Positions 1 through 8,921 of a DNA stretch of 64,000 nt are shown piece by piece. Source of the DNA: Stigmatella ashevillena (GTDB lineage: Bacteria; Myxococcota; Myxococcia; Myxococcales; Myxococcaceae). The position numbers were made by a program, and so were the translations under genes. How positions within the stretch are numbered: position 1 is the stretch's first letter; each line of letters begins with the position of its first letter. The notes beneath the pieces are model-generated. The model saw only the letters and a list, made by a program, of their open reading frames with translations. It was not told the origin of the DNA and did no database searches. The stretch lies in the NCBI RefSeq assembly GCF_028368975.1, contig NZ_JAQNDM010000002.1, forward strand, positions 6,504,425 through 6,568,424, given 5' to 3'.

Positions 1-409
1 TGGCGGCGGCCAGCAGGGCGTGCCGCGCCCGTCCGTGCCAGTGCACCAAGTCCAGCCTTCCCACAACGACGGGCACCCGGGCGATCCGGCAGGCCGGCAC
101 CGCCAGCAGGGTCGTATAGAAGTCATGGACATGGAGCAGGTCCACGCGCTGGGCCTTCAGCCACTGGGCGAGCCGGACGATCTGTCGGACCGTCTGCCGA
201 TGGACCAGAGAAGGCCCGAGTGGGAAGGTTTCGGGCTCCAGCCCCAGCTTGCGCACCTCGGGCAGCAGCGGACCGGTGGCCTCCAGCGCGAGCACCTGGA
301 TGTCGTAGCGTGAGCGAGGAAGGCCCCGGAGCAGCTCCAGGAACTGCACTTCTCCGCCTCCCAGATGAAAGGTATTGGTGAACTCCACCAGTCGGATCCG
401 CTTGTCCAT
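1..409 (-). CDS. GT4-family glycosyltransferase, N-terminal part (runs off the window)
   Basis: This frame is open from the window edge to an ATG at 407-409 and encodes the first 136 residues of a glycosyltransferase with the GT-B fold. It begins MDKRIRLVEFTNTF and then carries HLGGGEVQFLELL, the glycine-rich donor/acceptor loop typical of GT4 enzymes, followed by the beta strands LLHVHDFY and VPVVVGRLD. Such enzymes transfer a sugar from a nucleotide donor to a growing polysaccharide on the cytoplasmic face of the membrane. An in-frame GTG at 430 is an alternative start. It is divergent from two further GT4 genes, so the region is probably a surface-polysaccharide locus. The C-terminal catalytic half lies outside the window, so the substrate cannot be inferred. 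Confidence 0.8.
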   Translation of the reverse strand, partial: MDKRIRLVEFTNTFHLGGGEVQFLELLRGLPRSRYDIQVLALEATGPLLPEVRKLGLEPETFPLGPSLVHRQTVRQIVRLAQWLKAQRVDLLHVHDFYTTLLAVPACRIARVPVVVGRLDLVHWHGRARHALLAAA

Positions 410-592
410 ACCGGGAATGGTGGCATGCACTTCGGACGCCAGCTCCGCTCTTCTCAGAGGAACGTCGTCAAGCCACTTTGGAGTGTTGGATTGTAGGAGC
501 CAGCGCCCTGGCACTGAAGTGATTGCAGAACAGTGCGAGGGCTGTTGCGGATCCTGATTGCCGTGCCCAGCTTGCGCAGCCCGGGAGGAAGC

Positions 593-1780
593 ATGGGGCT
601 GCGAATCGCGATGCTGACCGCTGTGTTTCCTCCGTCCGTGGGAGGAATCCAGACACACACCCTGAGGTTGTCCCAGCGGCTCGTGGCACAGGGCGCGCAA
701 GTGGTGGTGCTCACCCGCCATCACCAAGGGCTGCCCCGCCAGGAGTTCATGGAGGGCGTCGAGGTGCTGCGCCTGGGGCAGGGGGATGCTCGCCGCGAGG
801 TGGCCACCGCGACCTACCTGGCCGACAGCCTGCGGGTGCTGGTCTCCCGGCGTGGAGAACTGGATGTGATGCACGCACACCAGATGCTCTCGCCCACCAG
901 CGTTGGACTGCTGGCCCGCAAGGCGCTTGGGATTCCCCTGGTCATCAATCCGCATGCCTGCGGCCCTCAGGGAGACGTTCACTCTCTGAGAAACGCTCAC
1001 TGGCTCGCAGGAGGTTGGCGCCTCGGTGCGGCACGCCGGTGGGCGGATGCCTTCGTCAGCATCAGCGAGCCCATCCGGGAAGAGCTGAGGGCTTCGGGCA
1101 TTGGGGAGGACCGCCTCTGGCGGATCGCCAACGGCGTGGATCTGGACACCTTCCGTCCCGCGGGGGCCGAGGAGCGCCACGCGCTGCGCGCCCGGCTGGG
1201 GCTGCCGCAGGGGCCCGTGGTCACCTATTCCGGGCGACTGGCTCCTGAAAAGGGCGTGGATGTGTTGCTGGAGGCCTGGGCGTTGCTCGTGCGCGCGCGC
1301 CCCGAGGCCACGTTGGTGCTGCTGGGAAATGGACCCGAGGAAGCCGCCCTCCGGGGGCGCGTGGCGCAGCTCGGGGTGGGTGACTCCGTACGCCTGATGG
1401 GTGCGGTCGCCGATGTGCCCGCATGGCTGCGCGCGAGTGATGTCTTCGCCCTGGCCTCGCGGACCGAGGGGTTGCCGGTGGCGCTCCTGGAGGGCATGGC
1501 GTGTGCGTTGCCCTCGGTGGCCACCCGTGTGGGGGGCACCCCGGAGGTGCTGGAAGACGGCGTTCATGGGCGGCTCGTGCCGTCCGAGACTCCCGGCGCC
1601 CTCGCCAAGGGGCTGCTCGAGGCGCTGGATCCCGGCACGGGCTTGCGGTGGGGCGCGGCTGCGCGCGAGCGGGTGGAGGCGCGCTTCTCGCTGGATGCCA
1701 TCGCCCACCGCCTCTTGCAGCTCTATGGCGGGCTGGTTCACGAACGTGCCTTCGCCCGGTCCAGCGCAGGAACTGTCTGA
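593..1780 (+). CDS. GT4-family glycosyltransferase
   Basis: The protein has 395 residues, the normal size for a retaining GT4 enzyme. I chose the ATG at 593 because GGGAGGA sits just upstream; the open frame continues 20 codons further but without a ribosome site. The N-terminus LTAVFPPSVGGIQTHTLRL is the acceptor-side Rossmann domain with its GG loop. The C-terminal domain carries SGRLAPEKGVDVLLEAW and SRTEGLPVALLEGMA, the latter containing the E-x7-E motif that holds the nucleotide sugar. It transfers a sugar from an NDP donor, probably during exopolysaccharide or O-antigen synthesis. The stop lies 10 bases before the next glycosyltransferase, so the two are probably co-transcribed. The donor and acceptor are unknown. 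Confidence 0.88.
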   Translation: MGLRIAMLTAVFPPSVGGIQTHTLRLSQRLVAQGAQVVVLTRHHQGLPRQEFMEGVEVLRLGQGDARREVATATYLADSLRVLVSRRGELDVMHAHQMLSPTSVGLLARKALGIPLVINPHACGPQGDVHSLRNAHWLAGGWRLGAARRWADAFVSISEPIREELRASGIGEDRLWRIANGVDLDTFRPAGAEERHALRARLGLPQGPVVTYSGRLAPEKGVDVLLEAWALLVRARPEATLVLLGNGPEEAALRGRVAQLGVGDSVRLMGAVADVPAWLRASDVFALASRTEGLPVALLEGMACALPSVATRVGGTPEVLEDGVHGRLVPSETPGALAKGLLEALDPGTGLRWGAAARERVEARFSLDAIAHRLLQLYGGLVHERAFARSSAGTV

Positions 1781-1790
1781 GGAGACTCGA

Positions 1791-3140
1791 ATGAGCCGAT
1801 CCGTGTCCGGACGTTCGCGCCGCGTCGCCTATTTGATGTCGTGGTTTCCGGCGGTCACGGAGACGTTCATCCTCTACGAGATCCTCGAACTCGAGCGGCT
1901 GGGCATTGAGGTGGAGGTGTTTCCGCTGTTCGGCCGCCATGGCACGGTGCGGCACCCCGGCGCCAGCAAGCTGATCGCCCGGGCGCACTACCGGCGGATG
2001 GTCTCCTGGGCCTTGGTGTCGGCCCAGCTCTACTGGTTGTGGCACAGCCCCCTGCGCTACCTGGCCGCCTGGTGGATGGCGCTCGCGGGCAACCGGCATT
2101 CGTGGGGCTTTTTCGTGCGGGCTTTCGCGGTGATTCCCAAGGCGGCGCTCTTCGCACGGGAGATGCAGCGGCTCCAGATCGAGCACGTGCACGCGCACTG
2201 GGCCACCCACCCGACGCTGGCCGCCCTCGTCATCCAACGGTTGACGGGCCTGGACTTCAGCTTCACCTGCCACGCGCATGATCTGTTCATGGATCGGACG
2301 ATGCTCGACCAGAAGCTCGCGGCGGCTTCCTTCGCGGTGACCATCTCGGAGTTCAACCGGAACATGCTGGTGGAGCTCTACGGCGAGCAAGCCGCCCGGA
2401 AGGTCACCGTGGTGCGCTGCGGGGTGGACCCGGACATCTTCCGTCCCCGTCCGCGCGCGCGCGGCGTTCACGTGCCGGTCATCCTGTGTGTGGCGAGTCT
2501 GCGCGACTACAAGGGCCACTCCCACCTCATCGAGGCATGCCGCCAGCTCAAGGAAGAGGGGAAGCGCTTCCGGTGCCTGCTGGTCGGGGATGGGCCGCTG
2601 CGGCGGCAGCTCGAAGCCGAGGCCGAGCGGGCGGGGGTTCAGCGAGAGGTCGAGTTCCTGGGCAGTCGGCGCCGCAACGAGGTCGCGGCCTTGATGGCCC
2701 GTGCGGACGTGGTCGTCCAGCCCAGCGTGGTGGCCGCCTCGGGACAGATGGAGGGCATTCCCGTGTCGCTCATGGAGGCGCTGGCAAGCGAAGCGCCCGT
2801 CGTGGCGACCCGCATCTCGGCCATTCCGGAGCTCATCCTCGACGAGGAGACGGGGCTGCTGGTTCCCGAGAAGGATGCCCGGGCGCTGTGTGTCGCCTTG
2901 CTGCGGCTGCTCACCGATCGCCACATGGCTCAGCGGTTGGGCCGCAATGGCCGCCGACGGGTGCTGCAACACTTCAACCTGCGAGGCAACGTCGTCCGTC
3001 TGGCGGAGAGCCTCGCGGCGGGAGCCGCCCTCCCTCCCTCTCCAGAAGAGGCCGCGAGCACTCCGGAAAAGCTCAAGGTCCGCGAGGGGCGCACCTCCCG
3101 CAGGCTCCGGCAGCGCATGCGCATCGAGAAGAGCGCCTGA
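1791..3140 (+). CDS. GT4-family glycosyltransferase
   Basis: This 449-residue GT-B enzyme starts at an ATG preceded by GAGGAGAC and follows the previous glycosyltransferase by 10 bases. The N-terminal domain reads AYLMSWFPAVTETFILYE, the SxTFI-type opening common in colanic-acid and exopolysaccharide transferases (WcaL/AmsK-like). Mid-protein it has IEHVHAHWATHPT and the switch to the second domain at VRCGVDPDIFRP. The C-terminal domain shows GDGPLRRQLE and QMEGIPVSLMEALA, the donor-binding E-x7-E element. The last 40 residues are basic and low-complexity. Together with its neighbours it suggests successive sugar additions in one polysaccharide. The specific sugar is not predictable. Confidence 0.88.
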   Translation: MSRSVSGRSRRVAYLMSWFPAVTETFILYEILELERLGIEVEVFPLFGRHGTVRHPGASKLIARAHYRRMVSWALVSAQLYWLWHSPLRYLAAWWMALAGNRHSWGFFVRAFAVIPKAALFAREMQRLQIEHVHAHWATHPTLAALVIQRLTGLDFSFTCHAHDLFMDRTMLDQKLAAASFAVTISEFNRNMLVELYGEQAARKVTVVRCGVDPDIFRPRPRARGVHVPVILCVASLRDYKGHSHLIEACRQLKEEGKRFRCLLVGDGPLRRQLEAEAERAGVQREVEFLGSRRRNEVAALMARADVVVQPSVVAASGQMEGIPVSLMEALASEAPVVATRISAIPELILDEETGLLVPEKDARALCVALLRLLTDRHMAQRLGRNGRRRVLQHFNLRGNVVRLAESLAAGAALPPSPEEAASTPEKLKVREGRTSRRLRQRMRIEKSA

Positions 3141-3179
3141 CGCCCGGCCGACAGGCAGCACCGGCCGGGAGCGTGTGGG

Positions 3180-3968
3180 CTAGTCGAACGTGGCTTCGGA
3201 GGGGGGGGCGCGGCGGATGGGCCGACCCTCGCCAAACAGGAAGCCCAGCTTGACCTGGAAGAAGCCCCCGTCGAATCCGGAGAGCACCTCCGAGTCCGAG
3301 TCGCTGGAGTTCACCGAGCCCACGACCGGCACGGAGAACGCCACTTCGGGCATCAGTCGGAAGCCGCTGCCGATGCGCAGCGCGTAGCCGATCGACCCAC
3401 CGACGCTCAGCACATTGACGCTGCCGTTGGCGTCATCCCCGCCCACGGAGACACGCGCGCCGCTCACGCGGGGGCCCAGAACAAACTCAGAGCCTCCGTC
3501 CGTCTTGAAGCCGATGAGCAGCGGCAAGGCCAGGTTGGTGTAGCCCACGTCGTCATCGTCCGAGCCGATGTAGACCCCGGAGATGGAGGGTGCCAGCGAG
3601 ATGGCCAGGTCAGGATTGTCGGGGCTGGTGAGCAGGAACTTGGTTTGCAATTCCGCCAGGGAGAACCCAAGCCGTATCCCGAGGTCAAAGCGGTCGGTGA
3701 CACCGTAGCGCAGCGCCAGATCCACGTGCGGATAGGCGGCGCCATCGAAGTCTGAGTCACCGTCGTCGATGTCGTCGAAATCAGCCGCCGAGGCGCTGGA
3801 GTCATCCTCGGACAAGATTCCCACGCCCTGGATGCCGGGCTCGACGGCGAATTGGAATTTGCCCTGGCCGAGCGTGTCCGCTGTCTGCACATGGCTGATG
3901 GAAGCACAGCCAGTTCCCAGCAGCCCCATGAGGAGGGCCGCTGCTGTAATACCCCACTGCATCCGCAT
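3180..3968 (-). CDS. putative outer-membrane lipoprotein, beta-barrel-like
   Basis: This 262-residue protein opens with a lipoprotein signal peptide ending in the lipobox LLGTGC (Cys21). The rest is rich in alternating hydrophobic/polar strands and glycines (for example FQFAVEPGIQGVGIL, DLALRYGVTDRFDLGIRL, VGGSIGYALRIGSGFRL) and ends FQVKLGFLF. That is the pattern of an outer-membrane beta-barrel similar in character to the OmpA/OmpW-like domains of unknown function. An acidic stretch (residues ~55-75, many D and S) probably forms a loop. It is convergent with the glycosyltransferase pair. A role in polysaccharide export is possible but not shown. I recognise no named family. Confidence 0.7.
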   Translation of the reverse strand: MRMQWGITAAALLMGLLGTGCASISHVQTADTLGQGKFQFAVEPGIQGVGILSEDDSSASAADFDDIDDGDSDFDGAAYPHVDLALRYGVTDRFDLGIRLGFSLAELQTKFLLTSPDNPDLAISLAPSISGVYIGSDDDDVGYTNLALPLLIGFKTDGGSEFVLGPRVSGARVSVGGDDANGSVNVLSVGGSIGYALRIGSGFRLMPEVAFSVPVVGSVNSSDSDSEVLSGFDGGFFQVKLGFLFGEGRPIRRAPPSEATFD

Positions 3969-4468
3969 GATGATTCCCCGTTGTTCGGTCGACGCAGGCC
4001 TGAAGGCCTGAAGCGGAGGCCGGTCTGCTTCGGCGCTCTCGCGAACTGCGCTGGCTCATACGGAGGGCAAGCAGCCTTATTCACCGGAGGTTATTTTTGC
4101 AAGGTGTCGATTCCCGGCGCCCAAGACGCTCCGGGGGAACCTGGACCGGCGGCGGATGGACAAACCGGTTGTCCGGTGGCTGACGCACCTTCCCTCCGTG
4201 GCCGGATTTTCTGTACGGGGGGTGCGGAAACAGATGCGTGGGGGACGGCCTCATTCTAAGGGCGTCGCTTCTACGCGATGCGGCTCCTTCGATCCCTCTC
4301 CTCGCGCCTGGCCGTCCCTGCCTTCCCAGCGTTCGCCTTCGGCGCGCCGGATGTTAGGGTGGCCGCGCCCCACGTTGGTTTGGCTGGGGTGACCCGCTCC
4401 GCCTCACCCCCGGCGGCCCCCCGGGCGAGTTCCTCCCTCTTTTCCGTGGGGTATCGAGGCTCTTCGCG
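3969..4468. other. 500-bp gap with divergent promoters; candidate inverted repeat
   Basis: No credible gene is seen in this gap between the divergent lipoprotein and KaiC-like genes. The short open frames here have no recognisable protein features. The centre (about 4075-4110) is locally AT-rich. At 4158-4174 a short inverted repeat, GGACA-N7-TGTCC, could be an operator for either gene. No sigma-54 element was found. Confidence 0.3.
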
Positions 4469-5989
4469 ATGACGGCCGTGGCTGCCCCTTCCCTCCAGCG
4501 CATTCCCAGTGGCGTGCTCGGGCTGGATGCCATCCTCGATGGCGGTTTTCTCCAAGGGGGGACGTACATCATCGCGGGCATGCCGGGCACCGGGAAGACC
4601 ATCCTCGGCAACCAGATCTGCTTCCACCATGTCGCCCATGGCGGCAGGGCCATCTATGTCACCCTGCTGGCGGAGACGCACGGGCGCCTGCTGGCGCACC
4701 TGCGGGGCATGGCCTTCTTCTCCGAGGAGCCGCTGGCCTCCTCGCTCCATTATGTCAGCGCCTACCGGGTGCTCACCGGGGAGGGGCTCACCGGGCTGCT
4801 GGATCTTCTGCGCAAGCTCATCCGGGAACACCGTGCCTCCATGCTGGTGGTGGATGGGCTGGTGAGTGCCAGCGCCTCGGCCCCCAACGAGCTGGCCTTC
4901 AAGGAGTTCATCCACGAGCTCAACACGCTGGTGAGCGTCATCGGCTGCACCACGTTCCTGCTCACCAACGGTCACAGCCCCGAGGACGTCCACCCCGAGC
5001 ACACCATGGTGGATGGCCTCATCGAGCTGACGGACGTGCTCATCGGCGTGCGCGCCGTGCGCGAGCTCATCGTCCGGAAGTTCCGGGGCAGCGCGCACCT
5101 GCGCGGCCGACACGTGTTCCAGATTTCACCCCAGGGCATCACCGTGTATCCGCGCTCGGAGGCGATGCTGGCCGACCCCATCGCCGTGCCGGGCGAGTAC
5201 AAGGCGCGCGCGCTGGTGGGGGTGCCGGAGCTGGACGGGATGCTGCGCGGTGGGCTGCAGCGCGGCAGCGCCACGCTCATCATGGGCCCCTCGGGCAGTG
5301 GCAAGACGCTGCTCGGCTTGCAGTTTCTCTCCCACGGCGCCAACCAGGGCGAGCCCAGCCTCTACTTCGGTTTCTACGAGTCCCCCCCGCGGCTGGTGGG
5401 CAAGGGCGAGTCCATTGGGCTGGACATGGCGGGGGCCATGCGCGGCGGCATGCTGGAGATGATCTGGCAGCCGCCCGTGGAGCTGGTGTTGGATGCGCTG
5501 GCGGTGAAGATCCTCGCGGCCATCCGCCGCCGCGGCGTGCAGCGGCTGCTCATCGACGGGCTGGTCGGCTTCAAGGAATCCACGGTGCACCCGGAGCGCA
5601 TCAACCGCTTCTTCGCCGCCTTTACCAATGAGCTGCGGGCGTTGGACGTGACGACGGTGTTCACGGAGGAGACGCGGGTGCTCTTCGGGCCGGAGATCGA
5701 AACCCCGGTCAAGGGCCTCTCCGCGCTCGTGGAGAATCACCTCTTCCTGCGACAGGTCGAATGGAAGGGAGAGCTGCGGCGGGTGCTCGCCATTCTCAAG
5801 ACGCGAGAGAGTGGGCATGACCCCTCCTTGCGCGAGGTCATCATCGATGACGAGGGGTGGCACGTCGGCGCGCGCTTCGAGGGCAAGGCCGTTCTGACCG
5901 ACTCGCGTCTGCCACGGCCGCCGAAGCGGCGTGGGCAGGAGGGGGCGAAGCGGCTGGGGGCCCGCAAGAAGCCGAGGAGGACCGAGTGA
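4469..5989 (+). CDS. KaiC-like double RecA-domain ATPase
   Basis: This 506-residue protein has two tandem KaiC/RAD55-type ATPase domains. Domain 1 has the opening RIPSGVLGLDAILDGGF, Walker A GMPGTGKT (residues 37-44) and a Walker B-like MLVVDGL. Domain 2 has GVPELDGMLRGG, Walker A GPSGSGKT (273-280) and RLLIDGL. Acidic residues follow the beta strands where KaiC has its catalytic glutamates (AETHG and YESPP). The C-terminal 30 residues are basic. No KaiA or KaiB is nearby, so this is not a clock gene by context. It overlaps a stand-alone response regulator by four bases (GTGA), so they probably act as a signalling pair. A paralogous pair lies at 17563-19457. Confidence 0.88.
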   Translation: MTAVAAPSLQRIPSGVLGLDAILDGGFLQGGTYIIAGMPGTGKTILGNQICFHHVAHGGRAIYVTLLAETHGRLLAHLRGMAFFSEEPLASSLHYVSAYRVLTGEGLTGLLDLLRKLIREHRASMLVVDGLVSASASAPNELAFKEFIHELNTLVSVIGCTTFLLTNGHSPEDVHPEHTMVDGLIELTDVLIGVRAVRELIVRKFRGSAHLRGRHVFQISPQGITVYPRSEAMLADPIAVPGEYKARALVGVPELDGMLRGGLQRGSATLIMGPSGSGKTLLGLQFLSHGANQGEPSLYFGFYESPPRLVGKGESIGLDMAGAMRGGMLEMIWQPPVELVLDALAVKILAAIRRRGVQRLLIDGLVGFKESTVHPERINRFFAAFTNELRALDVTTVFTEETRVLFGPEIETPVKGLSALVENHLFLRQVEWKGELRRVLAILKTRESGHDPSLREVIIDDEGWHVGARFEGKAVLTDSRLPRPPKRRGQEGAKRLGARKKPRRTE

Positions 5990-6357
5990 AGACAGTCCTC
6001 CTCGTCGACGACGAGCACGCCATCCTCGACGCGCTCTCGGGCATCCTCGCGGACGAGGGGTTCCGGGTCCTCACGGCGGGCAACGGCCGGGAGGCGGTGG
6101 CCCGGCTGCAGGAGGAGACGCCGGATGTGGCGCTCGTCGACGTGATGATGCCGGTGATGGATGGGCGGGAGCTGCTGCGGGAGATGGCCGCGGACGCGCG
6201 GTGGAATCGCGTTCCCGTGGTGCTGATGAGCGCCGTGCCGCTGGCCATCCTGAACCGGGAAGCGCCCGTCACTTGTGCGGACTTCTTCCAGAAGCCGTTC
6301 GATCTGTGGAAGCTCATCTCCCGGCTGCGGGAGCTGGCGGAAGGCAGCAATTCCTAG
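5986..6357 (+). CDS. single-domain response regulator coupled to KaiC-like ATPase
   Basis: This is a stand-alone receiver domain of 123 residues with no output domain. The start is a GTG overlapping the TGA of the KaiC-like gene, with AGGAGG at 5975-5980 inside that gene, so translation is coupled. It has the acidic pair in LLVDDE (D8-D9), the phospho-acceptor D52 in VDVMMPVMDG, S82-region LMSA and the lysine of QKPFD. Such CheY-like proteins signal by protein contact. Its partner could be the KaiC-like ATPase, which it would either regulate or receive signals from. No histidine kinase is adjacent; the nearest is the hybrid kinase at 20254-22677. Confidence 0.9.
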   Translation: MKTVLLVDDEHAILDALSGILADEGFRVLTAGNGREAVARLQEETPDVALVDVMMPVMDGRELLREMAADARWNRVPVVLMSAVPLAILNREAPVTCADFFQKPFDLWKLISRLRELAEGSNS

Positions 6358-6375
6358 GGCCGAGCCCGCGGGGAC

Positions 6376-6732
6376 CTACCAGCCGCAGTTGGTCGAAGGG
6401 GCCGTGGCCCGCTGGGCGCCGTTGAGGGACGCCGACTGCCCCCACGAAAACCCCGGCGTATTTCGCCGCACCTCGAAGAAACAGCCCAACTGGTAGTCCG
6501 CCGCACCGATCGATCGGGCCCAATCCGCACACGTATTGGCGTTCCAGCTTGCGGGGACATTGATCGAGTCCCGCCACTCACTGGGGACGACCGCGCTGCA
6601 GACCTTCTGTCCCGCCGCCACTCCAGAGGGAGGCGGCCGGGAGCCCCGGTCGTTCTCGGCAACGGCCGGGTTGGCCAAGAGCATCACCGACAGCATCCAC
6701 GTCGCCGAGATCATTTTCCGATGGCTCATCAT
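6376..6732 (-). CDS. small secreted protein with four cysteines
   Basis: This 118-residue protein starts with a clear Sec signal peptide (hydrophobic segment ATWMLSVMLLANP, cleavage probably after AVA) and ends almost immediately after export-compatible sequence rich in W, N and S. The mature part has four cysteines (KVCSAV, NTCADW, LGCFFE, NCGW), enough for two disulfides, consistent with an extracytoplasmic location. I do not recognise a family. It is convergent with the response-regulator gene, separated by 18 bases. Confidence 0.6.
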   Translation of the reverse strand: MMSHRKMISATWMLSVMLLANPAVAENDRGSRPPPSGVAAGQKVCSAVVPSEWRDSINVPASWNANTCADWARSIGAADYQLGCFFEVRRNTPGFSWGQSASLNGAQRATAPSTNCGW

Positions 6733-6809
6733 GTTGTTGTGCCTTGAGAGGGGGACCCGTTCTTGCCGGGTCGCTGCGTGACGTGGCTCATGACGCGCCC
6801 CTTGCTCTG

Positions 6810-7898
6810 TTATTCAGGCGTACGAGCGGGGGTCGAGAAAATCCGCTGGTCCATGAGCTTGGCGTGTTCCGCGCCGCCGACGGAGTTGAGGATGGCCTGG
6901 CCGCGCTCGTCGACGAGCCGGGTGAAGAGCTGCTGGGCATAGCCGAAGACCACGGCCCAGGCGATGATCTGCGCCGACGAGTCAAGCGCCGAGAGGCCCG
7001 GGAGGAACTCGCCGCGCATGAGCAGCAGCCCGAGGACGGCGGTCAGCGCTCCCGTGGGCAGTTTGAGAAGCGAAAGGGCCAAAGGGACGCTGTAGGGGAC
7101 GGAGGTGCCTCGGAGCTGCCGCAGGGCCGCGGCGGAGGACACCGCGGCGGAGATGAGGCCGACCAGCTCGATGATGAAGTAGTCCGTGCTGTTGGCGAGC
7201 CGGGCGAAGACGGGGTCCGGGTCCATCTGGGCGGAGTGCGGCTCGCTCGCCGTGGGACAGACGATCCGGTTCTCGGGCTGGAAGCAGATGGGCATGATCC
7301 GCGGGTTCACGGCCATGAGGGCGCCCAGGGCGACGGCGAGCAGCGCCAGACTGAGGGTGACGCCGTACACGATGTTGCGGAAGCTGCGCACGCGCACGTA
7401 CTCGCGCTCCTGGGCGTCCAAGGTGGCGCGGATCGCCGTGACGAGGGTCTCGCGCGTCGACTCATCCAGGGCGAGGATTTCCGTTTCCAGGATGCGTTGC
7501 TGGAGGTGCTCCACCGCCGCCCTGCGCGGATCCTGCGCGGGGAGATGGGCCTGAATGAGGGCGCTGAGTTCGGGCAGCCAGCCCCGTAGGTCCTTGGGAG
7601 GCATGTAGCGCAGCAGCAAGCAGATCGCCGCGTGGATGTTCGTCTCGATGGTGTCGATGAAGGCCCCGAGCCGGCCCCAAGGCGGGCGCTTCCGCTCGGC
7701 TGCCAGGCTGGCATTGGCGAGAAATCGCTTGGCCTGCTCGGCGAGCTCGGGCGCTTGAGGGGCCGCGTTCGGACGCTGCGCCATCAGGTCGCAAAGGGCC
7801 CTCAGCTCGGAGATTCGCGTCAGGGAGCGCTGTCCACAGGACCAGCTGCTCAGGCGGAAAAGGGGTCCCCCTGCCGGGGCAAGGGCCGCGGTGCTCAT
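6810..7898 (-). CDS. multi-pass membrane protein of unknown function
   Basis: This 362-residue protein starts at an ATG with AGGAGG five bases upstream. The N-terminal 190 residues are soluble and helical. Four membrane segments follow: TLSLALLAVALGALM (about 205-225), IIELVGLISAAVSSAAAL (about 265-285), TGALTAVLGLLLM and AQIIAWAVVFGYA. A periplasmic or extracytoplasmic loop with two cysteines (ICFQ, IVCP) lies between segments 1 and 2. No enzymatic motif is visible. There is no obvious operon partner. The gene is probably real because of its codon bias and strong ribosome site, but its function is unknown. Confidence 0.65.
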   Translation of the reverse strand: MSTAALAPAGGPLFRLSSWSCGQRSLTRISELRALCDLMAQRPNAAPQAPELAEQAKRFLANASLAAERKRPPWGRLGAFIDTIETNIHAAICLLLRYMPPKDLRGWLPELSALIQAHLPAQDPRRAAVEHLQQRILETEILALDESTRETLVTAIRATLDAQEREYVRVRSFRNIVYGVTLSLALLAVALGALMAVNPRIMPICFQPENRIVCPTASEPHSAQMDPDPVFARLANSTDYFIIELVGLISAAVSSAAALRQLRGTSVPYSVPLALSLLKLPTGALTAVLGLLLMRGEFLPGLSALDSSAQIIAWAVVFGYAQQLFTRLVDERGQAILNSVGGAEHAKLMDQRIFSTPARTPE

Positions 7899-8011
7899 GG
7901 TCGCCTCCTGGGAGAGGCCTCCGCGCGCTCATGCAGGCAGGGTGAACGAGAGCAGGGCCCTCCAGGGCAAACATGGGCAGTGGTGCGCGGGTTGGGGAGG
8001 GGCGCCGCGTC

Positions 8012-8674
8012 TTAGAGGGTCGCGTCCATGTAAGCGCGCCGGGAGGGGACCGAATAGAAGCGGCCCTCGGGCAGCGCGTAGGCGGTGAGCCGACCGCCGT
8101 AGACACAGCCCGAGTCCAGCCCGAGGGCATGGGGGTAGCGCTGGATGCCGCGCATCGCGTCGTGCCCGAAGAGGACGAGCTCCGGGCCCCGCCAATGGCT
8201 CGCCCACGGCTCGCCCCCGTCCACGCGCTTCGAGGGCGTTCCATCCCGGGTGATGCTGCGCAGGTTGAGCAGGTGCTCCCGGTGCTGCGCTTCCAACGGG
8301 ACTCCTGGCACCATCCCCGCGTGCACCGCCACCACGTTGAGCTCAGGCAGGCGCAGGTACAGGGGGAGCGAGGCCAGATAGGCCCAGTCCTCTGGCGCCA
8401 ACGTGTCCAACACCTGCTGGTGCTGGGGCTTGAGCTTCTTTCCCGGCTTCACATACCCCTGGTGCCAGCGCAGCACGTGCTCATCGTGGTTGCCGCGCAC
8501 GGCCAGCAGGCCCCGCTCGCGCGCCCGGGCCAGCACACCGGCCGAGTCGGGCCCCTTGGCCACCAGATCTCCCACGAGGACAACACGGTCACCCGGCTGC
8601 CAGCCGCACACGGCCAGCAACGCGTCGAGCTCCTCGGCACAGCCGTGGACATCTCCGATGAACAGCGTGCGCAT
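8012..8674 (-). CDS. ApaH/PPP-family metallophosphatase
   Basis: This 220-residue protein carries the phosphoprotein-phosphatase metal motifs in order: GDVHGC (residues 8-13), GDLVAKGPDS, GNHDEH and VHAGM. The second motif, GDLxxKGPDS rather than GDxxDRG, is that of ApaH-like and Shewanella-type phosphatases. It therefore probably hydrolyses diadenosine tetraphosphate, capped-RNA-like ends or phosphoprotein. The length fits a compact ApaH-like enzyme (E. coli ApaH is about 280). The gene stands alone in the minus direction, upstream of and divergent from alr. Protein versus nucleotide substrate cannot be decided here. Confidence 0.82.
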   Translation of the reverse strand: MRTLFIGDVHGCAEELDALLAVCGWQPGDRVVLVGDLVAKGPDSAGVLARARERGLLAVRGNHDEHVLRWHQGYVKPGKKLKPQHQQVLDTLAPEDWAYLASLPLYLRLPELNVVAVHAGMVPGVPLEAQHREHLLNLRSITRDGTPSKRVDGGEPWASHWRGPELVLFGHDAMRGIQRYPHALGLDSGCVYGGRLTAYALPEGRFYSVPSRRAYMDATL

Positions 8675-8841
8675 CCGCCCTGCTCCCTACCATGGAACAC
8701 CGGGCGCAGCAGTCGGGCGGACGTGACCCCCCCCAATCCCTGGCATGGCGGGGAAGCACGCAGTGCTCCCCCTGTGTTGACTGCCCCTTCCACCAAGTCC
8801 GGGAATCCATGAACCTGGCGTCTGGGCGCTCCCGTTGTTCT

Positions 8842-8857
8842 TGGCACCCGCGTTGCT
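8842..8857 (+). promoter_or_regulatory. sigma-54 (RpoN) -24/-12 promoter for alr
   Basis: The sequence TGGCAC-CCGCG-TTGCT matches the sigma-54 consensus TGGCAC-N5-TTGCW at every conserved position, with the required five-base spacer. It lies 64 bases upstream of the preferred alr start and points toward it. Transcription would start near 8869. No enhancer site for an NtrC-type activator could be identified by eye. Confidence 0.6.
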
Positions 8858-8921
8858 GATAGGAGCGGAAGCGGCCCCGCGGGTGTGGGCGCGGGGCCAC
8901 GGGAGCCCCGAGGAGACGACT

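Noticed and set aside
509-527. TGGCAC ... TTGCA before the first plus-strand glycosyltransferase
   Set aside because: The spacer is eight bases rather than five, so it does not fit sigma-54.
1221-3161. 646-codon antisense frame over the glycosyltransferases
   Set aside because: Shadow of the coding strand; no motifs.
4469-6357. Circadian clock operon
   Set aside because: The ATPase is KaiC-like but KaiA and KaiB are absent, so the name would be misleading.
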